From Mariannaea sp. PMI_226 (Eukaryota > Ascomycota > Sordariomycetes > Hypocreales > Nectriaceae): a stretch of DNA of 64,000 nt. This document shows, one piece after another, positions 33,569-45,194 of the stretch; the stretch's first letter is position 1, and each line of letters starts with the position of its first letter. The notes beneath the pieces are model-generated. The model saw nothing but the letters and a program-made list of their open reading frames with translations. It did not search any database and was not told the DNA's origin. Both the position numbers and the translations under genes were made by a program. The stretch lies in the NCBI GenBank assembly GCA_024336345.1, contig JANFOG010000004.1, positions 124,001-188,000 on the forward strand, given 5' to 3'.

Positions 33569-33598
33569 CCCCCCCCCCCCCCCACGGAGAAGTTCTCC
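33569..33598. repeat. C15 tract followed by a 6-bp perfect palindrome
   Basis: Fifteen C at 33569-33583, then GGAGAA-G-TTCTCC at 33586-33598. It is about 190 bp upstream of the ATG at 33783. Poly(C) of this length could form i-motif/quadruplex structure or be length-variable. Confidence 0.85.
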
Positions 33599-33782
33599 AT
33601 TACTGTTATAGAGCCAGTCCAGCGCAATCTCTTTCGTCTCTCTGCATCAAGGCTCTCTTGACCACGGTCACGCGCATGCAGTGCTAGCCCTACGTTGCAC
33701 AAAGCTCTTGAGTTGGAACATTTTCTCCCAACCCATAATAGGCTAACTGCAGACAGACCATTGCGACGCCTAGTACCCAAAC

Positions 33783-34913
33783 ATGCGGCTTCAAGGATTC
33801 GCAATGGCTGCGCTTGCCATCGTCTCAAGTGCAGCCCCGGCTATAGCCCAGACGACAAGTCAGTTTGAACAGTTCTTTCCAGCCTGGAATCAGTGGCTAT
33901 TAGATATTATTGAGGAAAATTGTGTCAAGGAACGCGAGAGCTACCAGAATTCGACGGGTAAAGACGGCGCTGCGGCTATGTTGTCCAACTGCATGCTCCA
34001 AAACATGTTCGAGTCGGCCAAAGTTGAAATGGGAGTTGCATCCCTCCTCCTAGGTCTTCTCCCAACAATACTCCAGTCCGTTGGCCCTTCAGTTGACGAA
34101 GTCAGCATCCTCGCCACGCGCCGGCCGCTACTCTCCTTCGTGCTTACCTTTGGGATGCCATTCGTCCGACTCGAACGTTCCCCCCTTTCGCATCTCATGA
34201 ACTTGCGAGAACCGCTCGATGTAGATGTGATTGGCGACGCAGCAGACAAGTGGCCATGGCTATGGATTTTCACATCGGTAGCGGAGTATATCTTGGCCAT
34301 TGGCGCAGCTGCCAACATCTTCTACCTCGTTTACCAACTCGCCTTCTTATCAGTCTCGATATCTGCCATCTCTATATATAGCAGTACACTGCCGAAGACC
34401 TATCCGCCCTTCCTATGGATCTTGCTCCTGATCCCCGTTCATGCTTTCAGTTTCTTGAGCCTTAGGTTGGGGTATAACATACAACACGGTACTTCAAAGA
34501 AGCACCTTTCGGCTCGAAAAAGGACGTGGCTACACACTATCGGAGCCGAATTTACACCTTGCGCCAGGAGTAATGGATTATACTTCGAATTACGGAAGCA
34601 TCCAAGAGATATACTTCTGTCAGCCGCCGTGTCTTGGTTGACCAACATGGCCACGCTCGTGTTGTTCGTTTTTGGTACGGTTTTCTTATCAAGCCAGATG
34701 TTTATAGGTTTGGGAGATATGATTCCCGTAATTGCCCGCGTTATCGGCAGTTGCATCATTGCTCGAGCTGTCATGTTATTTGAGCTTTACGGATTGAGAC
34801 GCGCAACTGCAGGAACACGCCAACTATTGGAGACTACGACACTGTCTGCCAGCCAGAGCGCCTACGTTCCGATGACAAAAACAGCACAGGAAGAGCATAC
34901 AGAATGGCAATAG
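33783..34913 (+). CDS. polytopic membrane protein with signal peptide, unknown function
   Basis: A single exon of 376 aa. A cleavable-looking signal peptide spans residues 1-22 (ending APAIA, followed by QTTSQF). A lumenal/external segment with two Cys (ENCVKE, SNCMLQ) follows, then about six hydrophobic segments: ASLLLGLLPTILQSVG (about 82), LSFVLTFGMPFV (115), a long WIFTSVAEYILAIGAAANIFYLV block (165-205, two spans), FLWILLLIPVHAFSFLSL (218), AAVSWLTNMATLVLFVFGTVFL (292) and VIARVIGSCIIARAVMLF (325). It ends in a polar tail. The pattern is shared with uncharacterised fungal membrane proteins. No transport or enzymatic motif was recognised. Confidence 0.8.
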   Translation: MRLQGFAMAALAIVSSAAPAIAQTTSQFEQFFPAWNQWLLDIIEENCVKERESYQNSTGKDGAAAMLSNCMLQNMFESAKVEMGVASLLLGLLPTILQSVGPSVDEVSILATRRPLLSFVLTFGMPFVRLERSPLSHLMNLREPLDVDVIGDAADKWPWLWIFTSVAEYILAIGAAANIFYLVYQLAFLSVSISAISIYSSTLPKTYPPFLWILLLIPVHAFSFLSLRLGYNIQHGTSKKHLSARKRTWLHTIGAEFTPCARSNGLYFELRKHPRDILLSAAVSWLTNMATLVLFVFGTVFLSSQMFIGLGDMIPVIARVIGSCIIARAVMLFELYGLRRATAGTRQLLETTTLSASQSAYVPMTKTAQEEHTEWQ

Positions 34914-35492
34914 ACTACTCGTCCAAATTCTAGGAGATGGTCGCATAGCAGAAATACTGGGCGTAGCGCTTAACCGCCAGACTAGAGGCAGGAGTATTTA
35001 GAGCGTCGTCTTTGTAGCATGATTGCTAGAGCCTCTGCCCGCGCCCGTGGTGTGAGATAGTCTCATCCCCGGATAAGTGAAAATATCACCACTTCCTTGC
35101 CAATCTCTTTTGTTCTCATCGCCGCCTTTTTGCAAGGTTCTGATCGGTTTCTACGGGATAAACTAGGTTGCCATGGTTTTATATTAGCATGTGATTAGGT
35201 CAATTACGCTCAGTAGGTAGCAGATTTAGTTATGCCTAATGCTGCACAAATAGACTGTGGTAAGCAAGTTGAATTGAAAGCTGAGCAGCCACTTAACTGC
35301 CTATCTAATGATAATATGTGCGATTTCTCTATTAGCGGTGGTGCACGACAACTGTGTCTTTAGAGCCACGATCACTGCCAATTCTTCTAGAACACTGAAG
35401 GCAATTGTGCAAGTGTACGCGGGCCTTTGGTGACTATAGCAAATCGTACGAATAGGGTTAAACCCTTATTTGTCATCGATCAAATTGTGACA
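34914..35492. other. convergent 3' spacer
   Basis: A 579-bp gap between the convergent membrane-protein and S41 protease genes. No gene or element was recognised. Confidence 0.6.
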
Positions 35493-37932
35493 CTAAATTG
35501 CAAATAACCCCCCAACAAACAACATAAGACAAGTCAGTCCCGTAGCTGAAAGGACAAGAGTCTTAGGGGCATCTGAGTGGGCTGTATGGCTCGGTGGTGG
35601 CATTGGTGTAGAAGTGGATGTGCATGATGAATTCGTGGGGGTCTTAGGGGGGATCGGATGCTTATTAGTGCTCAAAGCTCCAGGGTTCGCCATGGGACTA
35701 GCACGACTGCGCACGCGGCTGGAATACTTGACTGTGTCATTGCCCATGGTGCCATCAGCGTTTGTGGTTGAGCCCTTGACACATCGTTCCTTGTTCCAGG
35801 CGACACCGTAAGCGCGGCGCCACTGCTCAACTACATCCTTTGTCATGCCCTGTGTGTAGAACAAACGGCAGTTTGCAGCCTGGTATTGAAAGTGCAGAGG
35901 ATAGCCATCAAGGTCATCACGACCGTAGGCATTGAGGGAGTTGATCTTGCCACCACTCTCGCCCTTGATCAGGGGGAGAAGTGGAGAGTCTTGGGAACTG
36001 GGCAAAACGTCTCTAGCGGCCTTGATAAGCTTCTTTCCTTCCTTATCATTCTCCTTCACACCCTCTATCACCGTGCTGACAGCGGTAAGAATAGCTGAAT
36101 TCTGCGTCAAACGGGAGCCCCTCACACCTCCCATGGCCTGCATAGCTTCATGCAGATGACGACCACCAAAAGCAAGAGTACGGATGTTGTGGGAACGGGT
36201 GAGATAACCAGTGAAAATAGTACAAGCCGAAGCACAAGTGCCATCGGTTATGATGAGGATATTTTCAGGCTTAAAGACAGCCTTATCCAGAACTGTATAC
36301 TTCTTGTTCACCCCATTATAATAGAAATTGGTACCATCAATCAATGGCTCATGGAAGTCGTTGATAACAGCCTCAGTAACGTTTTGTTTACCAGCAATAT
36401 GGGGGCCAAACCACTCTTTGCCTGACTTCACATGCTCACCAGCAGCGTTAATCGGGTAAAAGGATGATTTGGTAATGAGGTTTTCGTTGAGGGCATCATA
36501 ATCGACCTCAGAAAGAACCTTGAGAGCATCATTTGCCCGATATCGATTGAACGCAGATAAGTCACCGTCGGGAAATATGAGGCGGTAGATTTCATCGGCC
36601 AAATTCACCAGACCGCCACCATTGGCACTAAGATCGATGATGAGCTTATCACGACCGTCCTTCTGGGCCTTTTTAAAGAGTTCAACAACAACACTGCGGG
36701 CCTCCAAGATGAACGAGGTGGAATTGAAATCATCGTTGAACTCAAGTGGAACAAAGCCTGCGATGGAGAGGACAGCAGTATCCTTATACCCGTCATCTTC
36801 AAGAAAGTATCCACCAATATTACCGAGCGAGTGCTTCGCAATTGCCTTGGGGAAACCGGTTGGTGTTTTAATATCGCTTGAGGTCCGACTGGCCTCCGCC
36901 ATTTCTGTCTGGCCCATTTCGTTCTCATCCGGAACACTGCTAGGGGGGATCTCAAAGTTGTTGTGGACGTCCTCTCCAGACTCGATATCGGTGAAGTTAG
37001 CAGATCCAGAGAAAACAATGCCATTCTCAATTGTCTGCCGGGTCCCATTCTTGAATTTGACGGTGTAGGAATCGGGAGTATCCCAGAATGAATACGTTGA
37101 CCTGCCAGAAGCGCCACTAGCAAGACTTTGAAGACTTCCAAACAGGGAATTGAATTGGGCATCTGGGTCCTGAAAGTTGCCACTGCTGTAAATGGCATCG
37201 TTCTCTAGCCATTCTGTGATAGGGGTACCATCAATGGTAACAATGGCGGAGGGAGTGTAGCTGAGTTTGCCTTGGTTTCCTCTGGCGATATCCTCAAACA
37301 TAAACACCTGAGGAATCTGAATGCCATCTTCAGACAAAGAAATAAGCTTGAGATCTGGTCGGGCAAATTGAAGAAGATGGAGAAGAGCAGGAGTGTAATC
37401 AAAATGGTTGTCATTAGAAGCAGCAAACTGTGACTGTTGTAAGCAGTGTCCCATTTTTCAGTGTGAAGTAGGAATAAATAAGACTCACAATTGAGCGTAA
37501 ATCAGTCATGAATTCATATTGGGTCTTATATTCATGATTTTGAAGCTTTTTCTCCATGACTTTGAGTCCACCAAGAACATCAACGCCAGGGAACAGATAT
37601 GTTTCGGGGGGGTTGGCAAGCACTTCGAGTGTACTCTGGAACTGGACGAAAGGCGTAATATACTGAAGAAGAGCGAGATTGCGTTTCTCGTCAAGTGGTA
37701 CGGACTGGAGACAAGCAAGAGCGATAGAGGGCTTGACATTGACAACAGCGGCACCTTTGGGCTTGGCCCGGTATGCCTTGGAGAGCACCTTACAAGGGTG
37801 AGCGTCACGATCCTCCAAGTCTGTCTTGTATTCGAAAGTTGGCTGTTGCAAGGCACGATACATCAACTTATCTGGTTCCAAGGCGCTGACGGCCATGCCC
37901 GCAAGGCCCAGCAAGCTGAGACTTCGAATCAT
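35493..37932 (-). CDS. secreted S41 family serine protease, probably GPI-anchored
   Basis: Two exons (37932-37489, 37433-35493) with a 55-nt GTGAGT..ACAG intron close to 794 aa. The signal peptide is MIRSLSLLGLAGMAVSALE; the ATG at 37932 was chosen because it starts that peptide. The ectodomain carries the tail-specific-protease core: LIIDLSANGGG (about 412-422) and the nucleophile region ITDGTCASACTIF, with candidate catalytic Ser about 550, followed by THE G-GR-like AFGGRHLHEAM. Many N-glycosylation sequons occur (FKNGTR, SANFTD, FNSTS, KQNVTE). The tail is Ser/Thr/Pro-rich (TNSSCTSTSTPMPPPS) and ends in a hydrophobic segment (VLSATGLTCLMLFVGGLFAI) with nothing after it, as expected of a GPI-anchor signal. 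Fungal S41 relatives of this kind are largely uncharacterised cell-surface proteins. Confidence 0.88.
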
Positions 37933-40900
37933 TCTGGATGCCGAAAAATAAAACACGTAAAGGGGAAAAAAACACACAAACTAAGGGAAAAGGATAAAGA
38001 ATCTCACCCGTCAGGCGAGAGGAGGAAGATGTGATGAACCTATAGTGTTAACTACGCGGGAGCTACCTGCGCATTACTTATACGTAGTGGTCTACCCAAT
38101 ACTGGGCTATAATAGGTCGGAGTAATGATCAGCGTAAAGCTGGTAGGTAAAAGGACTTGAGACAAAAAAGCCCACGCCGTCTTACAATAGCATGTGGCGC
38201 GGAACCGAAGGACCAGTCTCCGCCAGATGGTGAATCTAGGCTGATAAGTGAAGCCCCCAGGAACGGGTCTTGGCAGGGCTGAACCGAACCAGGAATAAAG
38301 GAAGATACTTTGAATCTCCCTCAGGACCAAACTTTCCCAAGGTCCCGTTTCAAGAGGAGCTTAAACGGCCTCAGTAGTGGCCCTGTATGTCCTGGCCTGT
38401 AATTTGAGTGTATGAAAGCTGCAGGTGAACTAATCTACATGCAGAGTCTATGATTACCTAGTAATATCAGTATCTGCCACAGAAACTTTTTCACTGTGCA
38501 GCGATGACCGCAATTTGCGTTATAGTATGTCTGTGCCACTGAGATATGTAGCGTCCTCAACGTTTCTTACTCCGGATTACTTCACAACTTCAAATCACCG
38601 GACAGGCACAGTACAAGAGATGAATGAAGTCAGCAGATGACAAAAGGAGAAAAAGAGCTTTACTCAGAGACATGAGTGTGTCCACTAGGGCTGATGAAGG
38701 GAGCTATGGGTGTGAGCCTGGGTACTTCAGTAGTTAGCGACGGGGCTGTCGGACAGTGATAGATAATCAAAATATAGAGCAGGCTGTTTTCCAGCCATAC
38801 AGGGGCTCTTGTTGCTTCGCAGCTAGAGCGGAAGATGGTTCTCGTACCTTTATTGGGTGGTTTACGAACCGGAATCGCAATTTCACAGGAGCGATTGACT
38901 CAAATCATTCGAGTATCACTCTGAGCATCAAGGTTTGCTGACTGCCCACACCAAAGTTCAGTAATAGGCAACGATTTTCATAACAAACATGGCGAAGCTT
39001 TTGATAGTGCCGGCCATCAAGACCAACCTCGGTTTTGCTTTTTCTTCCTCGTGCGTTTCATCTTCAAAGTCATCGGCCAAATGTCATCGATGGGAATTCA
39101 GACCTCTCAAAATACGTACACCATAGTGATTTTCGTTCACTGTTGCTCCACGACGTGAGGTGGAGTATGTAGTGTAGTCAGCCTTATGTGAAGTACAGTA
39201 CTTTAGGGACCGTTATCATTCCGTATTTCGGAATCTTGCGAGACGCGATGGCTGGTATAGGCCCATGCACCTAATACTACAAAATTAGTGACAAAATACT
39301 GGACGATGACCAATACTGCATCCAAATCACGCCGGTTATTGTTAAGAATAGCAAAGGTTCATCTTGCTGGCCCGTTGAAGGTTAGAGATCTTATGAATGC
39401 TTCAGCAGAGTAGTCCTGAAACCTGGAGCGAGCGCATGAGCATTGGACTGTGTAACTATTTTCTCCTTAGACTTAAAAATAAGCTCTGATTTTAGCACAT
39501 ATCTAAATTCTACGGTCATGCTTGGTGCAATATGATGAGCTCTTAAATAAAGTGGAAGGGGTGGATATTGTCAAAAGTGCCATAAACGGTAAGACAGAGA
39601 GATACTATAGTAAGTAGTCGATATTCTAGGCCAAAAGTTTCAGAGTAGTAAGCAATATTCTAATAATAGACTCAACAACTGGCTGGGAAACCGGGGACGT
39701 GACATAATATTGCCGATATGGTGGTATGGAATAGAGGCCTTCACTTCTTTAGACGCATGTATGGCCAATTATAATACTGCATTAAAATGACATGCCTCTC
39801 AGCTTTGGAAATGTCGATCATCATCTAAAAATCGACTATAAATATGATAGGTATATTGTTTTATATAACATTCTTCTTCTTTGACCTACCCTATGACCTA
39901 GAATCTGACATTATGAACAGCCTCATCAATTAGTTCTCTTTGGCCATGAATGTAACATATAACTAAACAAATCTAGCCCCGTGCTCTCCAGAATTGCTAT
40001 TTTAGTATTATAAATCTGCTTCTATGACCATTCATAGCTTTATGGTGAATCCAGTGATATATCGTTTGGGCCGATTGTGTTCAGGGGTAGTTTTCCTCCT
40101 AACCAAACCGTACAAGGTACTTGAAATTTTAGGCATTGAGTTACTGTTATCTTCCCAATGTCAGCATCTTCCTATCGTCAAGTACTCAATACATGCTTTG
40201 CACCCGGTCAGCATTACCTCTGCAGATAACCTGTAAATCAGCAAATAGCCGCGAGGACAGAATACCACCATCAAACGACCTTGACCACGCCGTAGATTAG
40301 AGTATTCCGACAGGGCTTTGAATGTCATCGAGCTTTGAACTGCATACACTATGGTGGACAGTCCCCAGCAGACTATCACGCTAGGAGTCATCTCAGAGTG
40401 GGTTAGGGAGCTGTGTTCTATGTTTATGTACAGCATGGCATGGCTCAATAGATTCATAGCATAAGCAACCCATTGGCCTCACATCTAGAGAGGTCTATCG
40501 CTTAAAAAGTGCCATTACATCAGCCCATTATAATTATTCTAGCAGAGCGAATGTTTTCTGCCTATTGTAGCTTGCATTATATGTACTGAACATACTAGAT
40601 ACCGCCCTGGTCGTACTGAAAAGAGAAGGGAGAAATCACTAAGATAATCTTACTACTTTCTGGGAGCATGGTTACATGGGCGTAGCCAGTTCCCAATGAA
40701 TAAATGAAATACTGGAATTCATTTATTTGGAATAATTACATAACACGGTTGGGAGATATATGAAATTTAATATCTAATGATACAGACGTAGATTTTCCTA
40801 ATAGATAACATTAAAGGCAGGCCCTCGATTGGTAGTATGGTGTGGATACTCGCCACATCTCTGAGGGGATCAGTGTAGTAAATGAATGATAGACATCTGT

Positions 40901-41630
40901 TTATAGCACTCTGCACTACCGCCATTTTTTGGTAGGATTCTTGAAGGTGAATAATATAAGTAGAATGCAGGGAAGAGAAGAGCCAGTCCAAGTTGAATAC
41001 CATATCATTTTGGCCTTGTAATCTGAGTGTTCTAGTGTTCAAGAATACACGCCATGCTAACTTATCTTGGGACAGTTGGGTGCAAAAAAAAGACAAGAGC
41101 ATACTGCCAGAAAAGACCAATACATGAACCATTCTTATGATCACCAACTGTTTCCTCACCTCTTTAGCGTTTGAGATACTTGATTTTATCAGAGTGCGAA
41201 TGATAAGTAATACTTTTAACCTATATAATCTTACTTTATTTTTCCTTCATACAGCTAGTTAGCTCAGAATGGCGTGTTGTCTCAAGAAAACTGACAAGGT
41301 TCCCCAGCGTCCTAAGTGGTTGCGCCAGTAACCAACGTCTCAATATTCCGCATTAGGCAGCTGGAGCTCCCCCGTTATACCCAATTAGGCATTTATGTCT
41401 ATTCCCTAGGTAGCTAGATTCTTGATAATGGTGAGATTTTTTACCCTAATTCCCACTTCGGCCCCTTTTATGGGGGCAAATCTCACTTGGTCCGAACAGG
41501 GCTGTGGGGAAATTTACATTATATTTGCGAAAACAAAAGTAAACAGATGGAGGTAAAATGCATTCACTACTGTATTAAGTGACTTTGTGAATTGACATGG
41601 AATGAACTTGGTAGTTTGCTGTTATTTGCC
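37933..41630. other. AT-rich gene desert
   Basis: About 3.7 kb in which no conserved gene was found. From about 38.4 kb on the sequence is visibly richer in A/T and TA steps than the flanks. The frames present (38756-38941 plus, 40161-40457 minus, 40767-41159 minus) match nothing recognised. It could be decayed sequence such as a RIP-mutated repeat, but no terminal repeats or target-site duplications were seen. Confidence 0.5.
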
Positions 41631-42807
41631 ATGTACCAGTCAAAGACTCAGCATGAAGCACAAGCGATGCTTCCGGCCGCGGCTGGCAGTTCCATTCACC
41701 GAATCAACAGCCCCAATGTCATCTCAACTGTGCTTCAACCCCTTGAAGATAAGATGCTTGAGTACGATGCCTTGATGCGTGAGGCTCACGAACAGAAGGC
41801 ACATCTAGATGAAAAACTTCACCTCATGCAACTACGGAGATCTCTAGCCGAGGAACGATTTTTGGTAGCCAAGGCCAAACATGAAGACTATGAACGGCAG
41901 CACCAGGACGTCCATCGAGCGCTAATGGGAGAGCCTCAGTCACAGATCCATCCTGCGCCGGTACAGGAGACGAGAAACTTGGACGACCAAGCTTGGATCC
42001 CGACTGCAGAACTGACATCACCAGAGTTAGGACATCGAGAGCCCAGCCATGCTTTCACTCGTCACCAGATATTCTATATCTTCGTTCTAGATGGCCTTGG
42101 CGCCATGCTCGTCTCCGGCGGCATCAACTTTGGACTGGCATATTGTAAGTTTACATGGGGCATACGACTAGATCTTTACGTAAGACCAACGAAGAAAACT
42201 GACTTTTAAATGTGGCAATGGGAAAGTAATGTACACGATGCAAGACACAGTCAAAAACCCAATTCGTCTCTTCCAGTTACCAAATACTTTGGCTGGTGAT
42301 GCGGCTGTCACCACCATCATTCAGTGTATCATCACATGGTTTGTGGAAAAGATCCTGGTTGCAAACGACCTCGCCCGCCGTGGAGTACAGCCCATTGGGT
42401 TTATTTCAAAACCCACCACTCCTTGGCTAAGATGGTTGTTCCTTTTGCCTCTGCTGGAATATGAAGAGGCAGTGGATGAAGACGACGAAGTCAAGCGGAA
42501 GCCACATCCCAAGCCTGGTTCGCCAGGCATTATACCAATGTTAGTCACTTTCGTCCAAAATGCTCTCAGGGGTTTCCTGATTGCGATAGTTGGATTTGTT
42601 CTACTCTGGCCTCTCAGTGTAGGCATATTGACTATTTTTGGCAAACGTGATGGCGGCGACTATACATATGCTAAGCGCTGGACACCCCAAATCTTCAAGG
42701 GCATTCTCGGTGGCGTGCTCGGATTATTGACGACACCACCCATGGCCATGTTTTGGCTGATCAAGGCTGGCTGGGAGAGCAAATTGCATTTCAGCCTGGA
42801 GCCTTGA
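41631..42807 (+). CDS. DUF2456-type membrane protein
   Basis: Two exons, 41631-42144 and 42227-42807, with an 82-nt GTAAGT..AAAG intron, give 364 aa from the ATG at 41631; MLPAAAG at 41667 is an alternative start, and the frame is open but without ATG further up. A helical, coiled-coil-prone segment of about 60 residues (LEDKMLEYDALMREAHEQKAH... to the ERQHQ region) precedes the membrane part. Spans lie at FYIFVLDGLGAMLVSGGINFGLAY, TIIQCIITWFVEKILVA, FVQNALRGFLIAIVGFVLLWPLSVGIL and GILGGVLGLLTTPPMAMFWLI. IRLFQLPNTLAGDAAVT and GVQPIGFI are the signature blocks that I associate with the fungal DUF2456 family. An acidic loop (EEAVDEDDEVKR) faces one side. Function is unknown. Confidence 0.8.
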
Positions 42808-43825
42808 GCTGAATTGAAGTTTTTGCAGAGCACTATTTCCAATTATCCTCGCGCATTCAGCCGAGCCGATCGCCGACTGGCTCATTCAATCACATCAATC
42901 AACCTGCCTATTCAGCTGCAATACTGCTAAGCTAGTACACGGCGGTTAGTCGTTGGATTTATTCCCGAATGCGGAAGAAGAACGACCGTCTTGTTTCGGT
43001 CTTCCCTGCTCAGGCTAGGGAAATATAAAAAAGACAAAATCCTCGAGGTGCTTACACCATTCACTACCACCCAAGTCGAATCTATGGGGCACACTAATTG
43101 AAGCGACGGTTCATGTCTCGCGATGAGATGATCGAATGCAGCAGTTCGAATATTCTCCTGCCGCCAGGCAAACCTAGGTTCCCTGGTGACTGCTCCTACC
43201 ATACTGTAGCTGGCCTAGCCCTGGCCGGAGATGACACTACATCAGCAGTATCTAAGCTCCCTTACAACGCTTCGCCCGGTCCTAATGGGTCATCTAATAC
43301 ATGATGAAATACCGATGTGTTATTCTTTTTGGTGGAGGAGGAAACGCCGAAATAGGGAAATAAAATTGGTATTGTGCTGTTACTGGGTACTGTATGTTAG
43401 GTTAGTAGTGTCATATAGGCTGAAATGCTGATGATAGTATATATGATCAATATCTAGGAGGAACCGAATACCAATCGATTAAGAATTTTACTGCTGGATT
43501 TTTCGATATATTCCTAGGTCGCTCTCTTGCTATGCTGTTCTCTCTCTTGGTGTGCTGCTGGCCCTACCCGCCAGTTGGCATCCCAGCTGGCAGCGAGCCT
43601 AGCTGACAGACCTCAACGATGAGTAAAGACAGGGAGAAATGAGGCGGAGCAGAAATTAAGGATGCTTTCATAATCACGAGTCTCCGTATGAACCCTCCAA
43701 AGAAGGAGAGAGAAAAAAATACTCTTGTATAACCACTGCGCTCATTATCAATATGGCTGGCTAAGTAGAACTAGATTGCAATAATAATTATGGTATAAAT
43801 TTGATTTTGATAGGAATTGAAATCT
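42808..43825. other. convergent intergenic region
   Basis: About 1 kb between the DUF2456 gene and the amidoligase gene, turning AT-rich from about 43.3 kb. Only short unrecognised frames are present. Confidence 0.55.
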
Positions 43826-45194
43826 TCAATAAGGATTCATAAATCCAAGTACAGGGTCAGTATCCATCTTGACATCTGGGATCTTCAATGCGCCGTAGTC
43901 TGCCGCCCTTGCTTGGTAAAACTCGATGCCGTCCTTTGGAAAATTTAGTTCATGCATCAAGTCATCAAGGCTAGGCTCCAGCGTTGGAACGGGGATCCGG
44001 TGCCCAGTTGCGGCGCAACGCTGCGCAAGGGCGACGAACTTTGAGGTGAATAGAACCCACCAGCGGATATCTTTCATATCTACCGTCCCAGCATGATGTC
44101 GAAACTCAATTGTAGTAGAGAATGGCGCAGCTCGTTTGAGAGGCGATAAGTTTACTAAATGCTTTTTGCCGTGAGGGCAGATATGATCAATCAGGGAGGA
44201 TCGGTTGAGGCCTTCGGTATGACTCCAGAATCCATCAGGCGACACATTTGCCGCCCATCGATTTGAGACCGGCACACCAGGGTTTTCAGTCGATACTTCA
44301 ATAAAAGCTGTAGTCCAACGGAGAGGTGGATGCAGAGTGTTAATAACCGGCTCATAGACATATAAAATGAACCCAAGATGGCGGATAGTTTCGGTTGAAA
44401 ATATCTCCCTCTGAGGAGGTCCAATATGCACATGTAGACCGCAATGTCTGTTAACAAAGGCCCCATGGCTTGCAGAAGGGGAGCCTTGGATTTTTGATGT
44501 GATATATTCGAGCTCGGGGTACCAAATGGCTGGATTCCAAGTCTCAAAGACAGGGGAGATGAATTCTAACCCATAGCTGTCCCCTGCACACAAAATTAGA
44601 TACTTCCCTACCCACAGAATACTCTGTAGTGAGTAACATACAGTTATTTTTATTCGTGATCCGATCCTGGAGTTCCATATTCATCCTCTTTCGGTCCCCT
44701 CGAAGAGTAGGGTCCGCGGTAATATACCAACGTTTATATTCCGCTTCTTCAAGAGATTGATAATGAGGGATCAATGTGATATCCTTAGTTCCGTTTGGAT
44801 CCAATATATTCCGCGCAATCAATAATGGTTCATCTGAGTATTGCCGAATGATCCGAGCTCCATCCTGGCTTGCCTCCTCATCTTGCAGATGCCAGCTATC
44901 ATAGACCATCTTTCGAGCGCCTACTCCCCCATCAGACTCTGGGAGGCCTAGGCCTTTCAGTTCAGCTGGCTTAACAACGACCGGGTACCGCACTCCAGGG
45001 CCATGCCATTCTCGGAAATGGTTCTGGTGAAATGCGAAAACAACTTCTAACTCAACTCCAAACCTGAGGTTGGTAAGGGCGTTGTCCCGCCGTAGAAAGC
45101 AAATACCGAAGAGTATGCTGATAAAGAGCACTAAGATGGTAAAGATTGGTCCACGGAAAATGATGAAATATTTTGCAAGCCTGCCACTGCACAT
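43826..45194 (-). CDS. amidoligase-fold (COOH-NH2 ligase) protein with N-terminal membrane segment
   Basis: Two exons on the minus strand, 45194-44642 and 44583-43826, with a GTATGT..GCAG intron of 58 nt, close to 436 aa. After about 14 residues comes a hydrophobic stretch (IFTILVLFISILFGICF, about 18-34), then LRFGVELEVVF, the opening strand of fungal amidoligase domains. WYITADPTLR and, after the intron, DSYGLEFISPVFE follow. HCGLHVHIG is the His-rich ATP-grasp/GCS-like core motif, and FSTTIEFRHHAGTVDMKDIRWW is the downstream acidic/His strand. The family is predicted to form amide bonds between carboxylates and amines, related to glutamine synthetase/GCS folds. Substrates in fungi are unknown. 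The membrane segment depends on using the ATG at 45194; no ATG lies closer to the domain. Confidence 0.82.

Larger units (their letters stand above)
30961..33782. other. intergenic region, 2.8 kb, no gene recognised
   Basis: Contains only unrecognised frames (for example 31365-31745 minus and 31544-31891 plus, which are antisense to each other), a G9 run at 33137-33145 and a C15 run at 33569-33583. The left end is the NLR promoter and the right end the promoter of the membrane-protein gene. Confidence 0.55.

Noticed and set aside
36605..37198. 197-aa minus-strand frame overlapping the S41 protease in another frame
   Set aside because: Out-of-frame shadow of the protease coding sequence.
40161..41159. 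Minus-strand frames of 98 and 130 aa in the AT-rich island
   Set aside because: Hydrophobic by composition (AT-rich codons), no family match; could be decayed sequence but not supportable as genes.
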